Shown here: piece by piece, positions 6,452 to 14,538 of the stretch
Numbering within the stretch: position 1 is the stretch's first letter
How the letters are laid out: the number at the start of each line of letters is the position of its first letter
From: an uncultured Lachnospiraceae bacterium
GTDB taxonomy: Bacteria > Bacillota > Clostridia > Lachnospirales > Lachnospiraceae
Direction: 5' to 3'
Assembly (NCBI GenBank): GCA_900548905.1
Contig: URMK01000002.1
Coordinates: 124,001-188,000 of the forward strand
Length of the DNA: 64,000 nucleotides
Program-made: the position numbers and the translations under genes
The notes under the pieces: generated by a model
What the model was told of the DNA's origin: nothing
Database searches by the model: none
Seen by the model: the letters and a program-made list of their open reading frames with translations, nothing else

Positions 6452-7741
6452 TTATTTATAGTAATCAAATTTCAGACCATACATGCGGACCGTATCCCCC
6501 TCCTGGATTCCCAGCTCTTCCAGTTGTTCCAGAATGCCGGTTTCCTTTAGGAAGTTTTGGAAAAAGGTAAAGCCCTTTTCCGACTCCAGATTGGTGTACC
6601 CCAGCATTTTTTCAATACGGGGGCCTTCCACCACATACTCGTCGTCCTCTTCGTTGTATTCCACGGTATAGGGTTCATTGGAATAACTGTTTTCAAACTC
6701 GGGAAAATATTCCTGTTCAAAAACCACCGGTTTATCATCGGCCTTATCCAGCAGACCGCTCACATGATAAAGCAGCTCCTTCAGCCCTTGTCCGCTTACG
6801 GCTGAAATAGGAAAAATCCGGATTCCCTTTGGTTCAAATTCCGCTTTGATGACATCGATGGGATTGTTTTCCGTATCGGTTATGGCATCGATCTTATTGG
6901 CCGCAATAACGGTAGGACGGGAAGCGATCTCGATATTGTATTCTTCCAGCTCCTTGTTAATGGCATAAATATCCGCTACCGGATCTCTGCCTTCCGTTCC
7001 GGCCGCATCCACCATATGAATGATCACCTTTGTCCGTTCGATATGGCGCAGGAATTCATGACCCAGACCCACGCCTTCAGATGCTCCTTCTATCAGCCCC
7101 GGAATATCCGCAATGACAAACCCCTTTGCATCATCCAAATCCACCACACCCAGATTGGGGACAATAGTGGTGAAATGGTAATTGGCGATTTTGGGCCGTG
7201 CATTGGTAACACGGGAAAGAAGGGTGGACTTACCAACATTGGGGAAACCAACCAGTCCCACATCGGCGATCATCTTCAGTTCAAGGAACAGTTCCAGCTC
7301 TCTTGCGGGCTGGCCGGGCTGGGCATACTTGGGGGCCTGCATGGTGCTTGTGGCATAGTGCTGGTTCCCGTTACCGCCCCTTCCTCCTGTGAGCAGTACG
7401 ATACGTCTGTTATCCCCGGACATATCGGCAATAACCTTCCCTGTTTCCGCTTCTTTGATAACCGTTCCTTCCGGAACCTTTATAATAATATCTTCGCCGT
7501 CTTTTCCGCGGCAGTTACGCTTTCCGCCTTCCTGCCCGTCCACGGCCTTATATTTGCGGACATGCCGGAAATCGGTCAGGGTGTTCAGGCCTTCATCCAC
7601 CTGGAAAATAACATCTCCGCCCCTTCCTCCGTCTCCGCCGTCAGGGCCGCCGTTGGGTACATATTTTTCTCTGCGGAAGGAAACGTGACCGTCCCCGCCC
7701 TTACCGCTTCTGACATAAATTCTCGCTCTGTCTGCAAACAT
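6452..7741 (-). CDS. obg: GTPase Obg (50S ribosome assembly, stress control)
   Basis: A 429-residue Obg protein: glycine-rich Obg fold (about 1-158; GGDGHVSFRREKYVP), G domain with P-loop GFPNVGKST, switch and G3 DIPGLIEGASEG, G4 NKID, and the C-terminal OCT domain (about 345-429). The ATG at 7741 has the AAAGGA site; an upstream in-frame TTG at 7756 is less likely. Obg binds the large subunit and links GTP or ppGpp level to growth and, in Bacillus, sporulation. It follows rpmA in the rplU operon. Confidence 0.97.
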   Translation of the reverse strand: MFADRARIYVRSGKGGDGHVSFRREKYVPNGGPDGGDGGRGGDVIFQVDEGLNTLTDFRHVRKYKAVDGQEGGKRNCRGKDGEDIIIKVPEGTVIKEAETGKVIADMSGDNRRIVLLTGGRGGNGNQHYATSTMQAPKYAQPGQPARELELFLELKMIADVGLVGFPNVGKSTLLSRVTNARPKIANYHFTTIVPNLGVVDLDDAKGFVIADIPGLIEGASEGVGLGHEFLRHIERTKVIIHMVDAAGTEGRDPVADIYAINKELEEYNIEIASRPTVIAANKIDAITDTENNPIDVIKAEFEPKGIRIFPISAVSGQGLKELLYHVSGLLDKADDKPVVFEQEYFPEFENSYSNEPYTVEYNEEDDEYVVEGPRIEKMLGYTNLESEKGFTFFQNFLKETGILEQLEELGIQEGDTVRMYGLKFDYYK

Positions 7742-7792
7742 ACAAAATCCTTTCAATATGCCGATTGTACGGCAATAAATTTATAATGGAAA

Positions 7793-7821
7793 GGGCTTCA
7801 AACAAAAGATGTTTGAAGCCC
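7793..7821 (-). terminator. Hairpin between rpmA and obg (partial terminator or processing site)
   Basis: A perfect 11-bp stem (GGGCTTCAAAC / GTTTGAAGCCC, seven-base loop) followed on the minus strand by TTTCC. The T-run is short, so it may attenuate expression between the ribosomal protein gene and obg or mark an mRNA 3' end. Confidence 0.55.
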
Positions 7822-7834
7822 GGCAGATACGTAC

Positions 7835-8119
7835 TTATTTTTCTACAGGATAAACGGAAGCCTGCTTTTTGTCTCTTCCTTTTCTTTCGAATCTCAGTAC
7901 ACCGTCTACTAATGCGAATAAAGTATCATCGCCGCCACGTCCTACATTGATGCCGGGATGAATCTTTGTTCCACGCTGTCTGTAAAGAATGTTTCCTGCT
8001 TTAACAAACTGTCCGTCAGCTCTCTTGGCACCTAATCTCTTGGACTCGGAATCTCTGCCGTTCTTTGTGGAACCAACTCCCTTTTTATGAGCAAAAAACT
8101 GAAGGTTCATTTTTAACAT
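7835..8119 (-). CDS. rpmA: 50S ribosomal protein L27 (precursor form)
   Basis: A 94-residue L27. Firmicutes-type N-terminal extension MLKMNLQFF precedes the mature start AHKKG; the peptide is removed after the second Phe by the protease Prp, encoded directly upstream. The conserved body GSTKNGRDSESKRLG and RQRGTKIHPG follows. Start ATG at 8119 has GGAGGTG nine bases before it, which overlaps the prp stop. L27 sits near the peptidyl transferase centre. Confidence 0.97.
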   Translation of the reverse strand: MLKMNLQFFAHKKGVGSTKNGRDSESKRLGAKRADGQFVKAGNILYRQRGTKIHPGINVGRGGDDTLFALVDGVLRFERKGRDKKQASVYPVEK

Positions 8120-8124
8120 TGGGT

Positions 8125-8454
8125 CTACACCTCCTCGAATTGAAGTTTCAGGTATTTACTACCGTATTGTTCTTTCACTTCTTGTAAGCCAAGCATCATG
8201 GAATCCATAAGGAGTGTGGCCTTCTCATTAACAGGATTTGCAAATCTGACATCAATTAAACCTTCCTCTTCATTGGTAATTACTGACATCTTTTCCCCGG
8301 CGATGCGCTCGATGGAATTAATGGCATTAATTACGAGGACGGAAATGGATGCGCAGACAATATCACTGCCTGCCTGAGCAAAACCGCTGTGGCCGATACA
8401 GGTAAAACCCATATAAGCTCCTGTGCTTGTCTTCCTGACTAATATTTTCGTCAT
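8125..8454 (-). CDS. prp: Ribosomal-processing cysteine protease Prp
   Basis: A 109-residue protein with the Prp catalytic pair His22 (GHSGFAQAG) and Cys34 (DIVCASIS). It cleaves the N-terminal extension of L27, matching the extended L27 encoded next to it. The gene starts 9 bp after rplU and its stop overlaps the rpmA ribosome binding site, so the three are co-transcribed. Confidence 0.95.
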   Translation of the reverse strand: MTKILVRKTSTGAYMGFTCIGHSGFAQAGSDIVCASISVLVINAINSIERIAGEKMSVITNEEEGLIDVRFANPVNEKATLLMDSMMLGLQEVKEQYGSKYLKLQFEEV

Positions 8455-8463
8455 GGTTTCTGA

Positions 8464-8769
8464 TTAAGCGTTGATCTTTTCAATCTTAACCTGTGTGTAG
8501 GGCTGTCTGTGACCATTTTTTTTATGGTAACCGGATTTTCTCTTATACTTGTAAACGATGACTTTCTTTCTCTTGCCTTCGCCTACTACAGTAGCAGAAA
8601 CGGTAGCGGAAGCAACATCTTCGCCTACTTTAAGGCCGTTGTCACTCACTGCGATTACCTGGTCAAATGTAACAGCATCTCCTTCTGCTGCGTTCAGTTT
8701 TTCAACTTTCAGAACGTCACCTTCGGAAACTTTGTACTGCTTTCCACCTGTTGCAATAATTGCGTACAT
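8464..8769 (-). CDS. rplU: 50S ribosomal protein L21
   Basis: A 101-residue L21 with the typical MYAIIATGGKQYKV start, VGEG..KKVIVYKYK and RRKSGYHKKNGHRQPYT region. The ATG at 8769 is preceded by AGGAGGTGCCCT; the frame is open 18 codons further up but this is leader RNA. First gene of the rplU-prp-rpmA-obg-yhbY-nadD-yqeK-rsfS run, with its own promoter and a structured leader. Confidence 0.97.
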   Translation of the reverse strand: MYAIIATGGKQYKVSEGDVLKVEKLNAAEGDAVTFDQVIAVSDNGLKVGEDVASATVSATVVGEGKRKKVIVYKYKRKSGYHKKNGHRQPYTQVKIEKINA

Positions 8770-8850
8770 AGGGCACCTCCTATTTCCAAAACTCGCTAAC
8801 TGCGGTGATGTCCGTACGGACATACTTTTACCTCGCTATGCGGCATACTC
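8770..8850 (-). ncRNA. Candidate L21 ribosomal protein leader (autoregulatory RNA)
   Basis: Between the promoter and rplU the transcript contains a perfect self-complementary ATGTCCGTACGGACAT (8809-8824 region) and a second pairing candidate of CGCATAGCGAG with CGCAGTTAGCGAG sequences. Structured L21 leaders are known upstream of rplU in Firmicutes; I assign it by position and pairing, not by a covariance-model match. Confidence 0.5.
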
Positions 8851-8854
8851 ATAT

Positions 8855-8883
8855 ATAATAGCATCGGGGCGGACAGGTGTCAA
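8855..8883 (-). promoter_or_regulatory. rplU operon promoter
   Basis: Minus strand: TTGACA (8883-8878), 17-bp spacer, TATTAT (8860-8855). The -35 overlaps the TGA stop of the upstream trmO-uvrA gene, and no terminator separates them, so read-through into rplU is possible. Confidence 0.85.
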
Positions 8884-11800
8884 CTAAAAATACGATTTTT
8901 TTCCATATTACACCGGTATGTCTGCAGGGCAGCTTTTACTATCCGGCCGGTATGGCTTGCCGTACATGCGGCCAGATCCGATACGGTCCCCTGAACCACC
9001 AGTTGTCCTCCCCTGTCTCCGCCCTCAGGTCCCAGATCCACCACCCAGTCCGCACTGCGGATTACCTCCGGATTATGTTCAACGATAATGACGGTATTGC
9101 CGGCGGAAATTATTTTTTCCAATAGGTTGAGAAGATTCCGGATGTCACTGAAATGCAGGCCTGCCGTGGGTTCGTCCAAAAGGTACAGGGTATGGCTGCC
9201 GGCATTTTGCCGTAGATGTGCGGCGAGCTTAATCCGCTGGGCTTCCCCGCCGGAAAGGGTCAGGGAGCTTTGCCCCAGCGTAAGATAGCCAAGTCCGATT
9301 TCATCCAAAAGCTGCAGAATTCCCCTGAGTTTTCTGTTATCGTCAAAAAAGGCAGCGGCTTCCCGGATACTCATATCCAATACCTGTGCTATATTTTTTC
9401 CTCTGTAGAGTACCTGTAACGTTTTTTCCCCGAATTTTTGGCCTTTGCATAAGGGACAACGGATTTTTGCAGAAAGCATAAAAGCGGCATCCGGTGTTTT
9501 ATACCCCAGCCCCCTGCAGGCAGGGCACTGCCCGTCTTTGCTGTTATAGCTGAATCTTCCCGGGGAGAATCCCATCTGCGAAGCTGCCGGTGTCCCGGAA
9601 AAGAGGGAACGTATTTCATCCATAAGCCCGGTGTAGGTAGCCGGAGTTGATTGGGAAGAACGGCCGATGGGTTTTTGGGTGACATGCACTATCCTGTCGA
9701 TATCCTCTGCTCCGGTAATGGTGTCATATTTTTTATTTGCAGATGAAATCCGTTCCACGCAGGAACGGACGGCGGGAAGAATACCACAGTTTACTAGGGT
9801 GCTTTTTCCCGAACCGCTGACACCGGTGATACAGGTCATGGCATGCAGAGGAAACACAATGCTGATATTGTCAAGATTGTTCCCGTGGATGCCGGTTATG
9901 GCAATCTGTCTGTCGGTCCCGGCATTTTTGGTATGCTCCCGGCCGATGGACTTTCTCCCGGACAGATACAGCCCTGTTTCACTGTCTTTATTTTCCGCCA
10001 CTTCCCGGGGTGTGCCCCGGGCAATTACATATCCTCCTGCCGGGCCTGCCTCTTTGCCGATATCTATTATCTGGTCCGCAGCCATCATCACGGCAGGGGA
10101 ATGTTCCACTATAAGAATCGTGTTATGAAGCGCTTTCAGCCGTTTGATGATCTGCATCAGCTTATGATAATCTTTGGGATGCAGGCCCGCTGTAGGCTCA
10201 TCCAGGATATAAAGAATATTTGACAGCCCGCTGTTAAGCTGGCCGACCAGCAAAAGGCGCTGCCATTCGCCGCCGGAAAGAGTCGGAACCGGCCGGTCAA
10301 GCGTCAGGTAACCCAGCCCCATGTGAATGTAATCGGATAATTTCATATTGATTTCCTGTAAAGCTGCCCGGACAGCTGCCGTACGGACCGGGTTCAGAGC
10401 TTCCGGCAGCCCCGTAATCCACTGTCTGAGCTCCTCCATATTCATACGGATTACTTCAGGGAAACGCGTATCTGCCACGGTTACCAGACGGCTTTCCGTC
10501 TTCAGCCGTTCTCCTTTACAGCAGTCACAGGGTCTTTCCTTCAGAAATGGCTCCAGCATGGAATTTCGTTTTTCTGAACCGCCAGACTGCAGGAGCCTCT
10601 TCAGTATATTATAGGCGCCTTCCACCGGGCGGGTAATGGTTCCGGCACGGCCGTTTTTATTTTCATAAGAAAACGAAACCTCTTTTCCTGCGCTGCCATA
10701 GATGGCCTGTGTACGGAAATCTTCCGGGAGATCCTTCCATGCCGCGTCGGGATGGATCCCCATGGCATCCGCCAGGGCAAGGATTTCACCCTTCATCCAG
10801 TTTGCGTTAGGTGATGCCCTGAATTTCCGCAGATTCCCCCAGAATGGAGAGGCGCCGTCCAATATGGATTTATCCGGATCACTGATTATCAATCCGGCAT
10901 CGATATCCATGACACGGCCCATTCCGCTGCATACCGGGCACATGCTTTCCGGGTTGTTGAAGCTGAAATCGGCAGCAGTCATTTCGAATAACACATGTTC
11001 ACAGGGATAACATTTCTCGGTTGTCTGCAAAAGGAAGGGGGCTTCTGCGGCCACCTGCACTTCCATGGCACCTTTTCCCGTTTCCAGGGCTTCAGCGGCC
11101 ATTTTTTCCAGAGTATGCAGATATTCCCCATAGTCATTTTCCGTTTCTTTCGCCGCCATACATGTCCGGAATTCTTTTCCGGTTTTGTAGGGCCTTATTT
11201 TCAGCACCGTACCCGCCCTGCAGCTTGTCAGAAGATCCGCAATTTCTTCTGCCGTCCTTTTGCGGACCACCCGGCCGCATTCCGGACAATGCCGTATCCC
11301 GATATTGGCAAATAAAATACGCAGCAGGTTATAGAGATCCGTGGCGGTTCCCACTGTGGAACGGGGATTGCGGTTAATCCGGTTCTGGGATATGGCTATA
11401 GCGGGCGGCAGACCGGATATTTGATCAAATTCCGGTTTTTCCAGAAGGGATAGCTGGGAACGTTCTGCCAGAGTCATATTTGCTAGGAATCTTTGCTGGC
11501 TTTCCGCATAAATGGTATCAAAGGCCAAACTTGATTTTCCGCTGCCGCTGACACCGGTTATTACAGTGACCTTTCCGTAGGGAATCACCACGTCAATATT
11601 CTTCAGATTATTCTGCCTTGCTCCCTTCACAACAATTCCTTCATCCGATAAAAGCGGAGCATTCCGCAGGGATGGGGGGAAAACGGCCGGGCCGGTTTTG
11701 CTTTCCTGTTCTGTTTGGGCATACCTGTACAGTATATCTGCGCCGTCTTTTTGAAGCAGGGGTTCCTGCGCCATGCCAAAATCCCGGTCATCCAGCCATT

Positions 11801-12614
11801 CGGGCCAATGTTCCAGCCACTTGGGCAGCCGGTATCCGGGAACAAAATCCCGTTCCGGCAGATAGGGGCTTATCCCCAGCAAAGGAGTCCTGTCATAACA
11901 GTCCAGAGGAGAAACCTGTATACGACTTGCTTCCCGATCTATCTTTATGATTCTTGCGGCGGTCAAAGCAAGCGGATTGGGCCTGACCGGGGAACGGGAA
12001 GCAAAGACACCGGTTCTGGGTGCATTTTCATAAGGCGGATCGCATTCCAGCGTATTACGGAAGCATTCCTTCTCGAATTTATGGAACCACCACAGGATCC
12101 GGATATGGGAATAGCCCTGAAGCATGCTGCACCAGGTTCCAAAATCTTCCGAGATTTCAAGGAAAAAATTCCCCTGTTCTTTTCGTATCGTTCCCAGACG
12201 GGTTAAGGTATCTTTATAGAAAGCGGGATTCACACAGGGCGCATGCGCAGGGGACAGGGCATTTGGGATCCGATCCTCATTAGGGAAATAGGGTTTGATA
12301 TCATAGAGCAGCTTCCGGCCGCTTCCTAACCCATCCGGCTTCCATGGAACGCTTTGCTTCCATAGAACGCTTTGCTTCCATAACAGCAGTTTTCCTTCCT
12401 TTTCATGAACCGCTTCAAGTGCAACGGTTATCTGTGAAAGGTTCGTGTATAATATATTGGGCTGCGTATCGCTTCTGTACAGAAGGATGATATGGCTGAA
12501 CAGCGAGATATATTTCAGGCCCCTGCGTAAATTCCCGTTTATTTCCGCAACTATTTTCCCATCCTCCTCATAGACAAGCCCTATCGGCCTCATTTCAAAT
12601 GGATTCCTGTTCAT
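8880..12614 (-). CDS. TrmO-like / UvrA-like fusion ATPase
   Basis: A 1,244-residue fusion. Residues about 8-115 resemble a TrmO/TsaA domain (RPIGLVYEEDG ... LLYDIKPYFPNED) that lacks the central GVFATRSPxRPNP motif. Residues about 138-260 form a complete TrmO-like domain with GVFASRSPVRPNPLAL; TrmO methylates t6A37 of tRNA. Residues about 325-1244 are UvrA-like: Walker A GVSGSGKSS (354-362) and GVSGSGKST, two LSGGE signatures, two DEPTAGLH Walker B motifs, and the CxxC zinc pairs. The stretch between the first CPEC and the FSFNNP motif is roughly 35 residues shorter than in E. coli UvrA, so UvrB contact is uncertain. Start at 12614 follows GAGGAGAG. An 18-bp repeat sits in the broken first domain. 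Likely drug resistance or DNA protection (inference), controlled by the MerR gene upstream. Confidence 0.88.
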   Translation of the reverse strand: MNRNPFEMRPIGLVYEEDGKIVAEINGNLRRGLKYISLFSHIILLYRSDTQPNILYTNLSQITVALEAVHEKEGKLLLWKQSVLWKQSVPWKPDGLGSGRKLLYDIKPYFPNEDRIPNALSPAHAPCVNPAFYKDTLTRLGTIRKEQGNFFLEISEDFGTWCSMLQGYSHIRILWWFHKFEKECFRNTLECDPPYENAPRTGVFASRSPVRPNPLALTAARIIKIDREASRIQVSPLDCYDRTPLLGISPYLPERDFVPGYRLPKWLEHWPEWLDDRDFGMAQEPLLQKDGADILYRYAQTEQESKTGPAVFPPSLRNAPLLSDEGIVVKGARQNNLKNIDVVIPYGKVTVITGVSGSGKSSLAFDTIYAESQQRFLANMTLAERSQLSLLEKPEFDQISGLPPAIAISQNRINRNPRSTVGTATDLYNLLRILFANIGIRHCPECGRVVRKRTAEEIADLLTSCRAGTVLKIRPYKTGKEFRTCMAAKETENDYGEYLHTLEKMAAEALETGKGAMEVQVAAEAPFLLQTTEKCYPCEHVLFEMTAADFSFNNPESMCPVCSGMGRVMDIDAGLIISDPDKSILDGASPFWGNLRKFRASPNANWMKGEILALADAMGIHPDAAWKDLPEDFRTQAIYGSAGKEVSFSYENKNGRAGTITRPVEGAYNILKRLLQSGGSEKRNSMLEPFLKERPCDCCKGERLKTESRLVTVADTRFPEVIRMNMEELRQWITGLPEALNPVRTAAVRAALQEINMKLSDYIHMGLGYLTLDRPVPTLSGGEWQRLLLVGQLNSGLSNILYILDEPTAGLHPKDYHKLMQIIKRLKALHNTILIVEHSPAVMMAADQIIDIGKEAGPAGGYVIARGTPREVAENKDSETGLYLSGRKSIGREHTKNAGTDRQIAITGIHGNNLDNISIVFPLHAMTCITGVSGSGKSTLVNCGILPAVRSCVERISSANKKYDTITGAEDIDRIVHVTQKPIGRSSQSTPATYTGLMDEIRSLFSGTPAASQMGFSPGRFSYNSKDGQCPACRGLGYKTPDAAFMLSAKIRCPLCKGQKFGEKTLQVLYRGKNIAQVLDMSIREAAAFFDDNRKLRGILQLLDEIGLGYLTLGQSSLTLSGGEAQRIKLAAHLRQNAGSHTLYLLDEPTAGLHFSDIRNLLNLLEKIISAGNTVIIVEHNPEVIRSADWVVDLGPEGGDRGGQLVVQGTVSDLAACTASHTGRIVKAALQTYRCNMEKNRIFS
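12344..12379 (-). repeat. Tandem 18-bp units inside trmO-uvrA
   Basis: Two units (minus strand 12379-12362 and 12361-12344) of consensus GGAAGCAAAGCGTTCYAT, followed by a truncated third GGAAGC. They encode W-K-Q-S-V repeats at about residues 79-92, a different frame from the one used in the AraC-type gene for the same unit. Confidence 0.9.
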
Positions 12615-12658
12615 TGCATTTCTCTCCTCTTTTATACGTATTTGCAGTGTCTGATCTG

Positions 12659-12689
12659 AGAATAAACCCTGACAGTGTGTCAGGGTCAA
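12659..12689 (-). promoter_or_regulatory. MerR-type promoter/operator of trmO-uvrA
   Basis: Minus strand: TTGACC (12689-12684), a 19-bp spacer, TATTCT (12664-12659). The spacer carries a near-perfect palindrome with arms ACCCTGACA and TGTCAGGGT around three central bases. A 19-bp spacer with a centred dyad is the hallmark of promoters that MerR proteins untwist to activate. It lies 45-70 bp upstream of the trmO-uvrA start and just after the merR stop. Confidence 0.85.
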
Positions 12690-12706
12690 GAAAAAAAGTG
12701 GCTGAT

Positions 12707-13543
12707 TCAGTAACAGCCACTCCGCAATTTTACAGGTATTTGGATTTCTGTGAGATAATCCTCTTCTTTTTCTTCATTTGCATGATCCCGGTGGCATATC
12801 TGTCTGCTTTCCCCATACCATTGGTACTGCGGATGCTCCTCCAGCCACTGGAGGAAAATCTGGTATGCATTGTCCAGCTTCTCGTAGCTTCCCCGGACCA
12901 TCATACAGGCCATGGCTTCAACGCCGTCCACTGTCCGATAACGGAAGGGGCCAAAGGACTGCCCTTCTTCCGCTGCCAGAAGGCATACTTCCGCATCCAC
13001 TCCGGTCCCCTCCACACCGCTTTCATGAAAAATAGTTATGTTATTGTCATTCTGCCCCGATATTTCTATATGTTCCTCCTTTACAAAACGGAATAATTCC
13101 TTCCAGAGGACATTTTCCCAGGAATACCCGGGGATCTTTTTCCGGTAAGATATCACCCTCCGGGGAAGCACTTCCCGGATGGCAATCCTGCTATGCAGGT
13201 CCAGCTGATTTCTGTTTATGCTCTCTATAGCCGACCGGATATTCTGAATCTGCTGCTGTTCTTTTGCAATATGGCTTTTCATTTCCAGTATTTTCCGGTT
13301 GAGTTCTTCCATTAAAACATCCTCTGACCAGTGATTAAGGGCATTCCCAATCTCTGCTATCTGGAAATTCAAATCCCGCAGCATAATGATTTTCTGCAGG
13401 GCAGGTATCTGGGAAACTGAGTAATAACGGTATCCGGTGAATGGATCCGTCTGAACAGGCTTCAGCAGCCCGATGTCATCATAATAATGAAGCATACGCA
13501 CTGACACTCTTGTCAGTTTTGAGAACTCTCCTATTTTCAGCAT
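12707..13543 (-). CDS. MerR-family regulator with GyrI-like effector domain
   Basis: A 278-residue protein: N-terminal MerR winged helix (about 1-70; IGEFSKLTRVSVRMLHYYDDIGLLKP, GYRYYS), a coiled dimerisation helix (about 75-115), and a C-terminal GyrI-like small-molecule-binding domain (about 118-270; REVLPRRVISYR). This is the architecture of multidrug-sensing BmrR/TipA-type activators. ATG at 13543 follows GGGAGGTG. The next gene, trmO-uvrA, has a MerR-type promoter directly after this gene, so activation of it by a bound drug is the likely role. Confidence 0.92.
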   Translation of the reverse strand: MLKIGEFSKLTRVSVRMLHYYDDIGLLKPVQTDPFTGYRYYSVSQIPALQKIIMLRDLNFQIAEIGNALNHWSEDVLMEELNRKILEMKSHIAKEQQQIQNIRSAIESINRNQLDLHSRIAIREVLPRRVISYRKKIPGYSWENVLWKELFRFVKEEHIEISGQNDNNITIFHESGVEGTGVDAEVCLLAAEEGQSFGPFRYRTVDGVEAMACMMVRGSYEKLDNAYQIFLQWLEEHPQYQWYGESRQICHRDHANEEKEEDYLTEIQIPVKLRSGCY

Positions 13544-13569
13544 AAAAACACCTCCCGGATCCTGGTTTC

Positions 13570-13598
13570 ATTATATATGCGGTCAATGGATACTTCAA
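13570..13598 (-). promoter_or_regulatory. Promoter of the merR-type gene
   Basis: Minus strand: TTGAAG (13598-13593), 17-bp spacer, TATAAT (13575-13570), about 25 bp upstream of the start. Confidence 0.7.
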
Positions 13599-13622
13599 GC
13601 AAAAAGCGGGAGGCAGGCCGTT

Positions 13623-14282
13623 TTAACCAAAATGATAGATTACTACCGTATCCGCACGGAAAAGATCTCCTTCCCACTGTCCTGTCATAAACGCGGTGCG
13701 GGAAACTTCCAAATCGGCTTTGGTCCCCGGTGCGCTGGAAGAAGTAATGCCGCCGTCCGAGGAGGAGGTGACGGTAAAAACCGTTTGATCCGTAAAACTG
13801 ACATCCACCAATGTACTTTCCTCTTTGGAGGAATAGGCAATCATCCCTCCGTCGTCCTGTTGTTCCGTCGTTATCCGGTATACGGTAAAACCGGCGTCAC
13901 CAACAGATTGGATGGAACCGTTCAGCTGGTGGGCGTCGGAAGTATTGTTGGGGACCGTATTTCCGGCCGGAGTCTGTTCCACGTCTCCTTCTTCCGGAGC
14001 TTTTGCTTCCGGCTGCTTCTCAGCGGCAGGCACAGGTGTCTCATCCGGAGAGGATCCTTCCTGTTTTGCAGGAATATCTTCGGTCGGGGGCGTTTCCGCA
14101 GTATCCTGTAAATCCGGGGGAACCTCCTGGCTGCCTTGCGTCCCGGCAGGCAGTGTCTCCTCCGGAATCCGCACAAACATGTCACCGGAATCGCCGCAGG
14201 CGCTCAGGCAGGCGGCAGCCAGAAGCAGCATGGCGAGAAGCACGGCGGCCGTCATTTTCCTGTTTCCCCACAGGTTTTTCAT
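13623..14282 (-). CDS. Lipoprotein with acidic Pro/Glu-rich linker and DUF5666-like C-terminal domain
   Basis: From the Met at 14282 the product has 219 residues: a lipoprotein signal peptide with lipobox LSAC, a low-complexity linker rich in Pro, Glu, Thr and Ala (about 35-110), and a C-terminal all-beta domain (about 115-219; NGSIQSVGDAGFTVY, TLVDVSFTDQTVFTV). It should be anchored to the outer face of the membrane; function unknown. Start is ambiguous: an ATG at 14420 has a better AAAGGA site, but it would place 46 residues, partly encoded by a dispersed repeat, ahead of the signal peptide. Confidence 0.75.
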   Translation of the reverse strand: MKNLWGNRKMTAAVLLAMLLLAAACLSACGDSGDMFVRIPEETLPAGTQGSQEVPPDLQDTAETPPTEDIPAKQEGSSPDETPVPAAEKQPEAKAPEEGDVEQTPAGNTVPNNTSDAHQLNGSIQSVGDAGFTVYRITTEQQDDGGMIAYSSKEESTLVDVSFTDQTVFTVTSSSDGGITSSSAPGTKADLEVSRTAFMTGQWEGDLFRADTVVIYHFG

Positions 14283-14364
14283 TCCCGAAGCCAACGGGCC
14301 GAACGGATGCACTCGGATAGAACTGAAAGTTCTGTTATCCACCTGACAACTGCCGGGAGGGTCA

Positions 14365-14404
14365 GATACCCCATAGCTTGCTGCAGGGTATCCGACTCGT
14401 TTTA
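14365..14404. repeat. Dispersed hairpin repeat, family 2, copy A
   Basis: A palindrome of arms GATACCC and GGGTATC around GCTTGCTGC-type loop sequence, followed by ACTCGTTT. Nearly the same sequence, with the same tail, lies at 28312-28349 upstream of hisZ. Here it falls in the upstream region of the lipoprotein gene. Confidence 0.65.
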
Positions 14405-14538
14405 CTCGGTAAGTTTTCATATTCCTTTCCTTTCTCTCAGGTATTCTTCTGCGGGAAAAAAAGAAGCCTGTTATCCCGCAGCACATTTTACGCTCCTTAA
14501 AAGGATAACAGACTATTCTCTAAGATGACTCTAAAAAA

